Part shown: positions 1-11,910 of the stretch, piece by piece
Position numbering within the stretch: position 1 is the first letter of the stretch
Layout: every line of letters begins with the position of its first letter
NCBI GenBank assembly: GCA_014549065.1
Contig: JACDOX010000293.1
Location: 611,981 to 675,980 of the forward strand
Origin: Cardinalis cardinalis
Taxonomy: Eukaryota; Chordata; Aves; Passeriformes; Cardinalidae
Length of the DNA stretch: 64,000 nt
Reading direction: 5' to 3'
Made by a program: the position numbers and the translations under genes
Notes under the pieces: generated by a model
The model's database searches: none
Told to the model about the DNA's origin: nothing
Seen by the model: the letters and a program-made list of their open reading frames with translations, nothing else

Positions 1-249
1 TCCAACCTGGCCTTGGACACTTTAAGTCACCTTCCTTCATTCCAGGTGGGAAGCATCATGTCCACCATGGATCAGATGGATCTTGGCCCAGAGAAGCTGT
101 GGATGCCCCTGGATCTCTGGCAGTGTCCAAGGTCAGGCTGGACATTGGGATTGGATCCGCCTGGAACAGTGGAATTTGCCCCTGTCCATGGCAGGGGTAG
201 AATGGGATGATCCTTGATGTTTTTCCAACCCAAACCATTCCATAATTCC
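1..249 (+). mobile_element. CR1 tail, sense orientation, plus fragment at window edge
   Basis: 88-249 reads GAGAAGCTGTGG, then TGTCCAAGGTCAGGCTGGAC, ending AACCATTCCATAATTCC: the last part of a CR1 3' end. Bases 1-20 are an antisense CR1 remnant cut by the window edge. Confidence 0.85.
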
Positions 250-1148
250 ATGCCCACCACCGACTCCACAAATCCCAGCCAAGGACACATCCAGCAGCTG
301 GGAAGCACCAGGAAAAGGGAATCACTGGGAATGCTCCAAACAGAGAGGTGGGATCTGCAGGGAATCCCCCGGGCAGGAGGAGAGAGGGAAAATCTTCCAT
401 TCCTTGAGTTATTCCCAATTCNAGCCTGAAAGCAGGACCAACTCTTGGATAAAAGCAGGAATATCACAGGGCTGCACCAGGATGCCACGAGAAAAGACTT
501 CCTTGGCACAAATTCNGGAGTTTCCAGCCAGAACAGGGAAGAGCAGAGACACGGAAAACAACTGAGGAAGAGCAGAGAAACAACCAAAAGTCCCGGAGCA
601 GCCCCGGGAAGGTCAGGAGGAGACGTGGGATGAAGCACGGGGCCACCTCGGAACNCTCCCAGCTCCCGCCCTTCCCATTCCCCACGGAGCAGCCGGGACG
701 TGCCGCCCGCAGGATCCCGGGAACGCTTTGATGGAAGTGGTTTCTCTCCCTGCTCCAACGTTCCCACTCCCGTCTCCGTGTCCCCGGGCCACCCAAACCA
801 CGGGATAATTGGATGTGTCAACATCTCCCGCATCCGGTGATGGAAGAGGCTATAAAAAGAAATGTTCCTGCTATAAACGCTTCGGGATGAAAAAGAGTTG
901 GAAAAGGACAAGGAATGGGAAGGCTCCGTTCTCCTTTTGGAGGCGTGTCCAGGATCCTGGGGCACAAAAGGGTTGGAAGGAGGGACTTGGATTGTGTTCC
1001 NGCCTTCATCCAGCACTTCCAGGGTTTTTTAGCCTCCATTCCATCATGGAGGATAAGAAAGGTCCACACAACACCTGGGAAGTTTCTCTTGGAGATGCTG
1101 CGTCCAGGGGGGTCCTCGGCAATGTCCAGAAATCAGGATGGATCCTGG
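250..1148. other. Intergenic stretch without recognised gene
   Basis: Unique-looking sequence. A CpG-richer patch at about 660-840 (cccgcaggatcccggg) could be regulatory, but no exon pair or element is supported. Confidence 0.5.
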
Positions 1149-1668
1149 AATCATGGAATGGTTTAGGTGGGAAAAGGACCTTAAATCCCATCCCATTCCC
1201 ACTGNTCCTGGTGGATCCAAGCCCCAATGTACAGGCTGGCTTTGGACACTGCCAGGGATCCAGGGGCAGCCACAGCAAATCTGAGAATTCCAGCCCAGCC
1301 CCTGCCCACTCTCCCAGCCAGCAATTCCTTGCCAAGATCCCAGGATCCCAATCTCCCCTTTCCCAGTGGAAGCCATTCCCTGGCTCCTGTCCCTGCAGGC
1401 CTTGTCCCCAGTCCCTCTCCAGCTCTCCTGGAGCCCCTTCAGGCCCTGCAAGGGGCTCTGAGCTCTGCCTGGATTTTTCCCTTCTCCAGGGGAACATTCC
1501 CAGCTCTCCCAGAGCAGAGGGGCTCCAGAATTCCAGACTTTTTTGGGTTGGAAGTGACCTTAAATCCCATCCCATTCCCACCCCATCCATGTTTAGGGAC
1601 ACCTCCCACTATCCCAGGTGGATCCAACCCCCAGTGTCCAACCTGGCCTTGGACACTTCCAGAATTTG
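1149..1668 (-). mobile_element. CR1 dimer, antisense
   Basis: 3' unit 1149-1528 (extends back to CTCCAGGGGAACATTCC) fused to a truncated 5' unit 1529-1668. The junction is GGCTCCAGAATTCCAGAC, and the second unit carries CATGTTTAGGGACACC. Confidence 0.88.
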
Positions 1669-2502
1669 GGATCAGTGGGATGAAGAGCTGTCAATCAAAG
1701 CTGTTATTCCCGACAGGAGCATCCAGCATTCTCCAGGCCCCAAATGTGCTCCTGGCAGAGCANAATTCCTGAATCCAGGAATTCTCCTGACCTTTAATCA
1801 TCCAGCAGCAAATCAGGGAGGACGAGAGGCACCAGCAGAACCTTCCATGTTAAAGGGACAAATCCNAGACCTAAACATCTATGGAAAACCAGGGATGAAA
1901 TTCCCAGGCTTTGCACCCAAAATTCCCTCTTTTTCCAGTGTGGAAAAGCCACTGTGCAGACAGCAGCGAACATCACCTCCAATAAAATCCATGGATTTGC
2001 TCATGCTCCNAGCCTATTCCCTCTCACTGCAGCCTTCCTGTGGTTTTGGCTGCCCCTGGAATTTGGCAGGAGCCACAGGCGCACTCAGACACGGAATTGA
2101 GCCGTTCCCAGCGCGGCCCCAGGATGACAGGAAAGTGCTTGTGGATTTATTGGATAATTAAGGAGCCGGGCACGTTGGGAAGGGAGCAGGGAGGTGGCGT
2201 CGGTGACTCAATGGGTGGCAGAATTCCATGTGCCGCTGGAATAACCAGAGGGAGAAACAGTGGAGACAGAAAAAGGCATTGTCCCAGCTCCAGAGGCTCC
2301 ACACGGCACCCAGATTTCTCCTTTGGTTTTATTTTTCCCAAGGAAAAGGTGTTAACCTGTTTCTGTACCTCTGTCCTGAATGTTTTCCCACTGGGATAGG
2401 GTGGTTCTGACGCTTTTCCATGTTTTTCGGAGCGTTGCTGTCCATGGAGTCTTCATGGAGTGTGCCTGGTCTGAACAACCCTGATCTCACCAGAGCTCCA
2501 AG
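1669..2502. other. Intergenic stretch without recognised gene
   Basis: No splice-flanked ORF or repeat family is recognised. Long open frames here run on from CR1 sequence and are not genes. Confidence 0.5.
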
Positions 2503-2790
2503 TCATAGAATTCCAGAGTGGTTTGGGTTAGGAGGGACCTTAAATCCCATTCCCATCCCATCCATGGGGAGAGACAACTCCCTCTGTCCCAGGTGGATCC
2601 AACCTGGCCTTGGGCACTGCCAGGGATCCAGNGGCAGCCACAGCAAATCTGGGAAATCCAGCCCAGCCCCTGCCCATCCTCCCAGCCAGCAATTCCTTGC
2701 CAAGATCCCAGCCCAATCTCCCCTTTCCCAGTGGGAGCCATTCCCTGGCTCCTGTCCCTGCAGGCCTTGTCCCCAGTCCCTCTCCAAGCT
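2503..2790 (-). mobile_element. CR1 tail, antisense
   Basis: Begins CATAGAATTCCAGAGTGG and breaks off after CCCCAGTCCCTCTCC at about 2788. Confidence 0.9.
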
Positions 2791-3031
2791 GAGGCATTTT
2801 CCAGTTTCCGGACACTCAGGAAATGCTGCTCTGCAATCAGAAACCAAACTTTTCCTCATCTCACCATTGGAATTCTGGGTTCCCAGTGGCAATTCTGGAG
2901 CTCTGTGAGTGCTCTGGACCTATCCTAAACCTGGTTTCTAAGCCAGGCTGCAGCTCTCCAAGGATTTCCACAATCCTGGAATTCCTATGATGTCTGTCAT
3001 GGATCAGAGAAAGGAAAGACAGAGGGGAGGC

Positions 3032-3429
3032 CCNGGAGCTGCTCCAGGGCTGGAGGTCCTCTGCTGTGGAGCCAGGCTGGGAGAGCTGGNAATGTTCTCC
3101 TGGAGAAGGGAAAAATCCAGGGAATCCTCAGTCCCTGAAGGGGCTCCAGGAGAGCTGCAGAGGGACTGGGGACAAGGCCTGCAGGGACAGGAGCCAGGGA
3201 ATGGCTCCCACTGGGAAAGGGGAGATTGGGATCCTGGGATCTTGGCAAGGAATTCCTGGCTGGGCCGGAATTCCCAGATTTGCTGTGGTTGCCCCTGGAT
3301 CCCTGGGAGAGTCCAAGGCCAGGTTGGACACTGAAGCTTGGATCCACCTGGGACAGTGGNAGGTGTCCATGGGTTGGAATGGGATGGGATTTAAGGTCCT
3401 CTTCCCTCCCAACCCATTCTATGATTCTA
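3032..3429 (+). mobile_element. CR1 tail, sense, canonical 3' end
   Basis: Starts GGAGCTGCTCCAGGGCTGG and ends AACCCATTCTATGATTCT, the canonical avian CR1 terminus. Among the longest copies here, about 400 bases. Confidence 0.93.
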
Positions 3430-4185
3430 CACCCACCCCCAAGGGGAAAAAAGGGATGAACCTCCCAATGTCCCTTAGGGGACACAGAGGTGCCACCTCT
3501 GTCTGGGAACATCCATGAATTCTATTTTCTTTGGGATCAGCATCTGTTTGGATAAAACCCTTTTAGCCGAAACGGAGCTGAAAACGCCACGGATTTTTTT
3601 TTTCCTAGAAATGTTCAGTGCTTCCCGGTGATCCCTCGGCTGCCAGGAGCTGAATTCCGGGCCTGAATTCCCTGTTTCTCACTCTCCAAACACTCCTGAC
3701 TGTTAAAAGGAGCGAAGCCACTTCAGTGGCTGCTCCAGGGAAGGTGCGAATTTGGCATCCAGGAAAAGAAATGGATTTGCTCCCAATAAATCTCTCCATG
3801 GAGCCTTTTCCATGATGCACAGAGCCCTCAGCAAATCCAGGGATTAATCGTCCTGGAGGTGTCTCCTGGGTAAATCCGACTCCAGCCAGAACATGAAGAA
3901 ATAAATTCGCAATTTTTTTTGAGTTTGGAATTTTTAATTCTGCTTTGGGATTCACTCTACAGTAAAATGTGGGAATTTTTCCAACTTTTCTTCCTTAAAA
4001 AATACCTATGGAGGGTTGATCCCTGATCCAGCATTTCTCACAGAGCTGTGGCTCCCAAAGGATTGGGGTGAGCTGAGGATTTGTTCCTGCTGAGGATCGT
4101 GATGAGGATGTGGAGGAGCAGAGGATCCACCCTGAGAGCAAACAAGTTATCCTGGCTGTTGGATTGTCCATGGAACAACATCCGT
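3430..4185. other. Intergenic stretch without recognised gene
   Basis: A T-run with AG at 3595-3608 looks like an acceptor, but the frames behind it close within about 20 codons. Nothing firm. Confidence 0.5.
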
Positions 4186-4345
4186 AGAATCATGGAATGG
4201 TTTGGGTTGAAAGGGGCCTTCANGATCAACCAGTTCCATCCAGGGACAAATCCTACTATCCCAGGTGGATNCAAGCCCTGTCCATCCTGGCCTTGGACAT
4301 TCCCAGGGATCCAGGGACAGCCAAAGCAAATCTGGGAAAATCAAG
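4186..4345 (-). mobile_element. CR1 tail, antisense
   Basis: AGAATCATGGAATGGTTTGG then CCTTCANGATCAACCAGTTC. Closer to the older CR1 type (aagatcatccagttcc) than to the ttaaatccc type. Confidence 0.88.
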
Positions 4346-4927
4346 GTTCCATTAAAGGTTCCGGCCAATCCCTCCTTGGAAATATTTTCCTTTAAGATTT
4401 TTTTTTTTTTTAATCGATCAGGACCCCCCATATCTCCCAAAGGAAGGGGGCTGGATCTAATCCCAGCCATTTTAAACCAGTCTGGAACAGATTATTCCAA
4501 CCTTCAGCTCATCAATGAACAAAACGTTTAATTCCTGGATCCTTCCCAAACAACAGCTCAGGGGAAGCGTCCCTTGCTCCAAGACATCCCTGGTTTTGAT
4601 TTTGTGGGGAAAGGATTGACTGAGATTTCCCAAAAGAACCCCNTTTTTCCTTGTCCTGCTGAAATATCCATCCTTCCAACACCCCCTTCCTGCTTTTGAT
4701 CCCAGCTGGAGCCGGGAAACACCAAAGAAGCCACAAAATGGGAAAGAGGAGGGAGGAAGAGAGCGGGAACAGGGAATTGAGCTCCTCTGAACCACAGCAG
4801 ACATTCCCGGGATGAGCTCATTTTATGGACCCATCATGGATGTGCCAGCTCTTCCATCACCCCGAAGGGCTGGAAGACATCCACAGCTTCCCTTGGAATC
4901 TGGAAAAGGAGGGGAGGNATGATGAAG

Positions 4928-5012
4928 TCATGGAATNATGAAGGAAACAGTTCCTGAATTTGGGGTTGGAGGAGGAACCTCAAGGATCAAAGCCCCATCC
5001 TGGAGTCTCTTC
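4928..5012 (-). mobile_element. Diverged CR1 fragment
   Basis: GTCATGGAATNATGAAGG, then GGTTGGAGGAGGAACCTCAA. Short and uncertain. Confidence 0.45.
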
Positions 5013-5523
5013 ATCTGTGGTTTCCCGAGCTGCTCCTGCCATTCCCAGAGAATTCCTTCTAAATAAAACAGACCAGGATTATTTAAAACATGCTTTTTTT
5101 CATGGATAAACCAGGATTAACGATTTTCCACCTCCTTTCCAGTTGCCCCATGTTCAGCTTGTCCCTTAAGTCTGGATCCTGTGATGGGTCCTCATGGAAT
5201 GTGGAGGTGCCTCGGAACAAAGGGTTCAGCTCAATCTCTGGGGTTTCATCCCAAGGAAAAGGTGGAGAACACCCCTGGAGCCACCCTAAGCTCAGGGAGA
5301 GCCAGAGGAGAGATCCCAAAAGTCCCACCTAAATTTTGGGATACAGGAATGCACCAAGAGCTGCCCTGGGCCAAAATTCACCTGGGCAAGCCCTAATCCA
5401 GGTTGTCCCACAGAACACAGAATTCGGAGCAATTCCATAACTTTCCCATCTCAATCAGGTGGATTATTATCAATTTGAGCTTGGAAAAATCTCTGGGTGC
5501 TGAACAAACTCAACCTATGGATC

Positions 5524-5933
5524 ATGGAATCATGGAATNGTTGGGGTTGGAAGGGGCCTTCAAGATCATCCAGTTCCACCCAGGGAATTCCCCACTGCCC
5601 CAGGTGGATCCAAACCCCGATGTCCAGCCTGGCCTTGGGCACTGCCAGGGATCCAGGGGCAGCCACAGCAAATCTGGGAATTCCATTCCNGGCCCTCCCC
5701 ACCCTCACAGGGAAAAATATCCCAGAATCCCAGAAAGATTTCAGTTGGACAATCCNTCCAAGGTCATCAGGTCCAAGCTGTGCCCAGTCCCCACCTTGGC
5801 ACTGAGTGCCACATCCAGGAATTCCATGGACACCTCCAGGGATGGGGACCCAAACCTCCTTGGGCAGCCCATTCCGATATCTCTTCACCTTTTCCATGGA
5901 GAAATTCCCTCTAGCTCCCAACATCCCTCAGCA
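5524..5933 (-). mobile_element. Two adjacent antisense CR1 tails of different subfamilies
   Basis: 5524-5705 is the GGTTGGAAGGGGCCTTCAAG type. 5721-5933 is the second type (CTTGGCACTGAGTGCCACAT, GGACACCTCCAGGGATGGGG). They are different insertions lying tail to head. Confidence 0.87.
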
Positions 5934-8289
5934 NGATTTGTTTTGAGTCCTCTTCAGTTCCACCTGAGAAAAAAAATCCTCCCAAGAGGAATTCTAGCTC
6001 CATCTCTTTCCAAGGATTCTTTCCCACCTGATTCCCAACCTTCATTTATTCCCCGGCCATGGACAAAACACAAAAACGAGGAAAAGGGAGAAGGAAATGG
6101 ATCTCCCAAGAAGTAGGAAGAAAAACGGGAGAGCACCCCATGGATTTTTCCTAGTTGTTGCTCCAAGGCCGGGATTCCAAGTTCATGGAGAGGCCACTGG
6201 CACTGACCCNAGTCTGCAGCTAATTCCATCCAGAAACTCCCTGGAAACCTCCGCCAGCTCCGATGGATCTCCGGGATAACTCGAAGCTCCCCCAGAAGAT
6301 AATGGGAAAAATCTGTTCCAAATCCAACGCACCTGTCNGATTCCACAAAGGCATTCCCAAAAAAAACTCCAAGGGGTGGAAACACAGGGGATGTCACCTA
6401 TTACGGGATCAAATTCTCCCATCCCAAAAATCTCTGTCCTTGGCATCCCTGGTTTTTCAGGAATGCCTTTTTCCATTCCTGTCCCGATTATTCCCCGACC
6501 ATGAGGAAAGAGATGTTCCCTCTGGAATGTGGAGGGAATTGGGATGAGTTGTGGGATTTTTATCCCCCCCTCCAGTGGGTGGTGATGAAATTCAAGTAAT
6601 TTCCTGATTTCCCAAAAACTGGAATGCTTCATGTCCCAGTGTTCCCCAACTTTTCCAGCTGGAATGGGGGAAAAAGGCAAAAAAATAAAGAATTCCCAGT
6701 GGTTTCAGAAGCCTTGGGATAAAATTCCCACTGATTCCCTGCAGTGATTCCCTGGTTTGGAAAATCAATAAAAAATTAGGGATCAAACACATCCAAATTG
6801 GATCATCCCTTCCATGTCTCCATGGATTCCTGCCCCATCGGAAACCATTCCCACCCCTCCCACATCTCCCTGGAAACCACTCCAAGCCCAACAGATTTCC
6901 TGGATGGCCCAAATTCCCCATCATTCCAAACTCATTATTCCATGCTCGGAATGACGTTCCCCTCCACATTCCCTGTTTTTAAGCCATTATCACGTCCAAG
7001 CTTTATCTGGGATCTCCCATCCAACCAAAATCCCAGAAATCCAGGATCCAGCACATGATCCATGGAAATCTTGCTTCCCAAAGAGAGCACTTCCATTATC
7101 GTTTCTTCTCCCAACTCTCTCCAATTTCTCCACGTTTTCCCAGGCACGAGTTGAGCGAGAATAAACACAGGAAGTCAAATTTCCCACAGAATTCCCACTG
7201 TTTAGGCTGCCAAGGTGCCAAACCTTTCCCAAAGGAGCCAAATGCTTCCCGGGAGGCTGAGAACCACNTGGAATCTCTGTTTTTTCCAAAAATCTTGGAT
7301 GAATGGAGGGAATGAGCTGAGCTGGGAATTCCAAGGTCATTCCAAGTGGTTGATGTGGGACAGAAAATCCAAAAGTGAGAATTCCCATTGTCTCCTTGTG
7401 GAAGTTGCAGCTTCCATGGTTTTGGGTTGTGGTGGTGGGTGGGATTAATGTGGGACAAAGACTGGAGAGCAGGAGAGGGACTCTGGGTAAGGCTCTGGAG
7501 CAACAGGAAAAGCGGGAATGGCTCCCCACTGCCAGAGGATCCCTGTTTTAAAACTTGGAATTCCCACAGGATTTCACTTTTGGATTTTCCTTTTCCCTCC
7601 TATTTCTCTTCTCCACCTGAAATAATTCCAATGAATCCCAAACCAGGAATTCTTCTTCCTGAANGGATTTAACTATTCCTGGAATTATTTCCCGGTTCTG
7701 TCCATCCAAACCTGTGACTTCAGGAAACCTTGGAAACCCTTTAATATGGAATTGTTATAATTAATAATGCCCTCAGTGACACTCTAAGCAGCAATTCCCA
7801 AAGAAAAGGGGTTTTCCCTGTCTCCTGGTATCCCCTGGTTCCTTGGGAGGGGCAGGAGGGAACAGAGAACAAATCCTAACATTTAAAAGATTTTGGGATC
7901 ATAAGACCTGGAAAACCTATGGGAATACATCCCCNGAATTAGGGAAAATCCCAGTATTGGAAATTATTGTGGTCACAAAATTTCTTATGGAATCACAAGG
8001 ATGACCGGAAGCCAATTTTTCCAGAAGAGCTCTTTTCCCTGCATGGAATCTCAACCGGATGGAAAACACCAAACCAGCTCAATGAGGTCTTTCCACCATG
8101 ACACGGGATGAGAAGCAGCCCTGGGAGAAGGATTTGTGAAGTTGTGGATGAGGCTGGAATGGCCCAGCCCAGACGTCTCCATGCCCTGGGCAGATCCAAA
8201 AGGAAAAAGGGAATTGTGTCCCTGTGCCCCCTCAGGGGAGAGCCCACCTGCAGAGCTGCTCCAGCTCCCAGATCCAGACTTCAGGAGGA
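5934..8289. other. Intergenic stretch without recognised gene or repeat
   Basis: About 2.3 kb with no CR1 copy, unusual for this window. Isolated weak ORFs only. A rearranged or low-repeat spacer, or non-coding sequence of the unidentified plus-strand gene. Confidence 0.5.
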
Positions 8290-8680
8290 TGTGGAGCTGC
8301 TGGAGNGAATCCAGAGAAGGCCCCAGAGCTGCTCTGGAGCCAGGCTGGGAATACTGNGAATNTTCCTCTGGAGAAGGGAAAAATCCAGGGAATCCTCAGA
8401 GTCCCTGAGGGGGCTCCAGGAGAGCTGGAGAGAGACTGGGGACAAGGCCTGCAGGGACAGGAGCCAGGGAATGGNTCCCACTGGGAAAGGNGANATTGNN
8501 CTGGGATCTTGGCAAGGAATTNCTGGCTGGGCTGGAATTCCCAGATTTGCTGTGGCTGCCCCTGGATCCCTGGCAGTGCCCAAGGCCAGGTTGGACACTG
8601 GGGCTTGGATCCACCTGGGAGGTGTCCCGGGATTGAATTGGATGGGATTTAAGTTCCCTTCCAAACCAATCCAGGATTCT
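8290..8680 (+). mobile_element. CR1 tail, sense, N-riddled
   Basis: Starts GAGCTGCTGGAG, ends CCAATCCAGGATTCT. At least eight single N bases fall between 8305 and 8522, as expected where reads from many near-identical copies conflict. Confidence 0.92.
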
Positions 8681-10084
8681 GCTGAGTCCAGATTCTCCGG
8701 ATCAGGAAGTGCAGGAGAAGTGGAGTCAGCCATTGGTGTGGGCTGGGATCATCCCGTGCCACAGTGGGATTTAGGGAATTTACCACCTGGATTCTCCCAA
8801 CCTGAGGGAACAGTTCCCCTCCTCTAAGCTCCTAAATGTCCAGGTGGGTCCAGCCTTCCCCCTTCCTCATTCCCAATCCCATCCTCATTCCTTGACTCGT
8901 GTCTTCTAGAATCTTCCATCGTGCTGGAAAAGACTTCCCAGTGTTCTCTCATCCATGGATTCATGCCAAAAATCCACCCCAAAACCTCCCTCCGATGTTT
9001 CCTCCCATTCCTTCCCGACTCTCAAAAACCTCCTGTCTCCCTTTCAGCTTCCAAAATTTTGGGCAGGAATTGCCTCTGGAAGCAAATCCGCTCCAGGCCC
9101 CCAGAACTTCCCGTTTAATGAGGAACCATCTCCATTAGGATTGGGAATTGCTTCCAGTTCTTCNCATTCCAGCAGCTGTGGAGCTTCCCAGTGGCCGCCA
9201 CCTGCCTGGTGCAGCTGCTCCGACACCTTCCACCGCTGGATGAGGAGCCAACAGCTGGAAAACATCAGGGATTTACAGTCGGGAATAAGAGGGAAACTCC
9301 TTCCATAAAAATACTTGGAGGTGATCTGGGCTCTTTCAAGTGGCTGATGCGGAAAACATCGGGGTTTTTAGGGATTTTTATCCTGGTTTCTGGAAAGATT
9401 GGAGGTTTTGGGAGCTGGAATGGTGGTGGGAAGTGCCCATTGCTATCCCGCTCTATCCTGTATTCCTGGAAAAACAGCAGGAAGAGACCGGGGGAATTTT
9501 GGGAGGTTGACATTCCTAAGTTTGGGAGTCCAAAAATGAGGAGAGGAATAGGGAAAACTTGGGAAAGGAGATGTTGCTCCTGGAGTATCCCAAGGGTGAG
9601 ATCTAACCCGAGGGATTGTTGGAAGTTGTGGGAGAAACTTCCCTGCTAAAATTCAGCCTGAATTTTAAAGGAGATTACACTTTTCCAAGGATTTTTCCCA
9701 ATCCAAAGTTTTTTCTGCATGGAATGGAGGCCTTGGAGAGCCTGGGGGATGTTCCAGGTGCTGTCAGCTCTGGGAAATCAGGATTTCTCCAGGAATTTTC
9801 TCTTGGAAACTTCCATAGACAAAAGGATGAGTTTAGAGCTCGGTTTTCCAGGTGAGAAAAGGGAATTCCTGCACATTCCCAAGATATCCCAGGGCAGAGG
9901 GAGAAGCTGAGGAGGGGTTTTGTCTGTCCTGGATTCCATTTCATCCCTAAAATTTGGGAGCAAGGGAATGTCCTTGCTCCTCTCCTTTACCTCCAGGATG
10001 GTTGAATTTTGGGAACATCCCAAACCTNGCATCCGCAGATTTGGGGGTGGATTTAGGGATGTATTCCCAAATTTCCCCATCCAG
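8681..10084. other. Intergenic or intronic stretch
   Basis: No repeat recognised. A CpG-containing block at 9173-9320 has an acceptor-like ccattccag and an open frame (SFPVAATCLVQLLRHLPPLD), but phase does not fit the next candidate exon. Confidence 0.45.
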
Positions 10085-10196
10085 CTGTGTGCCAACACGG
10101 GACTGGAAGCTGAAACAGCAGGAAAAGCTTTTCTTGGAATTAAAGATTCCCTGGAATCTGACCTGCCTGCAGGCATCTGGCAACTCCACCTCTAAG
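10085..10196 (+). CDS. Weak candidate internal exon of the same unidentified gene
   Basis: A pyrimidine tract and AG (ccccatccag) precede 112 nt ending AAG|GTATAA. With a two-base carry-in the frame reads CVPTRDWKLKQQEKLFLELK then IPWNLTCLQASGNSTSK and ends at a codon boundary. That phase is compatible with the exon at 13862. No homology is recognised, and other frames are also open for this length. Confidence 0.27.
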
Positions 10197-10231
10197 GTAT
10201 AAAACTGGAGGAAAATTCCAGGAAAAACAGC

Positions 10232-10261
10232 NNNNNNNNNNNNNNNNNNNNNNNNNNNNNN
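10232..10261. other. Assembly gap (30 N)
   Basis: Run of N directly abutting the CTTTT array. The gap was probably caused by that array. Confidence 0.98.
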
Positions 10262-10353
10262 CTTTTCTTTTCTTTTCTTTTCTTTTCTTTTCTTTTCTTT
10301 TCTTTTCTTTTCTTTTCTTTTCTTTTCTTTTCTTTTCTTTTCTTTTCTTTTCT
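10262..10353. repeat. (CTTTT)n microsatellite
   Basis: About 18 uninterrupted pentamers. A pure pyrimidine strand of this kind can form triplex (H-DNA). The true length is unknown because the left edge is a gap. Confidence 0.97.
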
Positions 10354-11480
10354 TCCCTGTTGTTCCGTCTACCAGCTTTATTCCTGGGTTTTTCCAGCCT
10401 GCTCCTGCTTCCTGCTGCACAGAGGGGATCTGGAGCAGAATCCCAATAAAAAATCGGGGATGAGACAAAATCAGGGATGAGATACTGGAATTTTTGGTGT
10501 CCTTTAATTTGGATCCTGGTGGGAATGAGGAGGATGGGAGAAAATAAAGGAATTTTGGGAGCTGATAAATCTTCCAGAGAATTTTTGGAATCTTTGAACC
10601 CTCAGCTCCCTCGGAGTCGGATCCAGGATCCTGGAAAAGCAATCTGTGGGAATATCAAATCCTAAAGAGGCCTGGACTGGATCCCTGTGCTCCAAGTGGA
10701 ATTTCCAGAGACTGGCAGGGAATCCGAGCCCTTGGAAAACTGGGAAATGTATGGAGATAGCAAAGGTGGATGGATGGAGGCCCTGGGGCTCTGCTGCTGC
10801 TGCTCCAGCCTTTGTGCTCCTGGTTTTTCCTTGGGAAATCCCATTAGGATTCCACAATATCCTACTGGAAAGGATTTGCTCCAAGGAAAAGCCTTGGATT
10901 TAGCATCTCCCTGCTTGGAATTCTCTGACCTGGTCAGGAAGAGGTGCTCAAATGTCCCTGCCTGACTTTGGAGCACAATTCCCATGAGCTGTGCTTTTAT
11001 CCCAAGATTTTTTGGGGAAAAAATTGAAGGAATTTTAGGGTGTAAAGGATGAGGGACTGAGATTCCTTGGAATGTTCAGCTGGAGGGAGGACTCATCGGG
11101 ATCTGGAGCTTCTCTGGAGGGGCAGCTCTGATTTCTAGGATCAGGGTCAGCCATGGGAGAGGGATNCTGGAATATCCCAAAGGAACCATGCACCTCTCCT
11201 GGAGCTTCCCATTGTATCCAAACTTCCAGTCTTGTTTAGAAATGATCCCAAATCCCAAGATGCCGCTTTTCCCAACACCTCCTTGGAGCATGCTCATAGT
11301 CCTGCAGGAGCTGGATGCTGCCGGGGCTGGAGTTTTCCCAGAAATTCAGCTTGGGATGCCAAACAAGTGGAAATCCCCAGGAGGAGCAGCAGTTCAGGAT
11401 TTCCAGGAGCCTTTGGAGCAGGGAATGCTGCTCCTAGATTTCTGTGGGAATCGTCCATGCAGGATGTTTGGATCTTCCTC
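10354..11480. other. Stretch without firm gene
   Basis: Open frame ELDAAGAGVFPEIQLGMPNK at 11308-11446 sits behind tcctgcag, but its donor phase does not match the exon at 13862. Otherwise nothing recognised. Confidence 0.45.
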
Positions 11481-11483
11481 ATC

Positions 11484-11910
11484 CCCAGTCCCTCTNCAGC
11501 TCNCCTGGAGCCCCTCCAGGCCCTGCCAGGGGCTCTGAGCTCNGCCTGCAGCCTTCCCTTCTCCAGGGGAACATTCCCAGCTCTGCCAGCCTGGCTCCAG
11601 AGCAGAGGGGCTCCAGAATCCTGGAATGCTTTGGTTTGGAAGTGACCTTAAATCCCATCCAAACATCAAGTGTCCCAGAGACACCTCCCACTGTCCCAGG
11701 TGGATCCAAGCCTCAGTGACCAATCTGTCCTTGGACACTGTCAGGGATCCAGGGGCAGCTCCAGCAAACCTGGGAATTCCAGCCCAGCCAGGAATCCCTT
11801 GCCAAGATCCCAGCCCAATCTCTCCTTTCCCAGTGGGAGCCATTCCCTGGCTCCTGTCCCTGCAGGCCTTGTCCCCAGTCCCTCTCCAGCTCTCCTGGAG
11901 CCCCTGGAAT
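11484..11910 (-). mobile_element. CR1 dimer, antisense
   Basis: Partial 3' unit 11484-11616 (lacking its own 3' tail) joined at GGCTCCAGAATCCTGGAATG to a 5' unit that runs on to CTCCAGCTCTCCTGGAGCCC at 11905, the longest 5' unit seen. Confidence 0.88.

Noticed and set aside
809..2161. 450-codon plus-strand open frame
   Set aside because: It runs through two CR1 units and ordinary spacer, with X codons and no family content. CR1 tails here are poor in stops in several frames.
9173..9320. Possible plus-strand exon SFPVAATCLVQLLRHLPPLD
   Set aside because: Two frames are equally plausible, no donor gives the phase needed by the next candidate, and no homology is recognised.
11308..11446. Possible plus-strand exon ELDAAGAGVFPEIQLGMPNK
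   Set aside because: Acceptor-like tcctgcag is present, but the donor is weak and phase does not connect the exons at 10085 and 13862.
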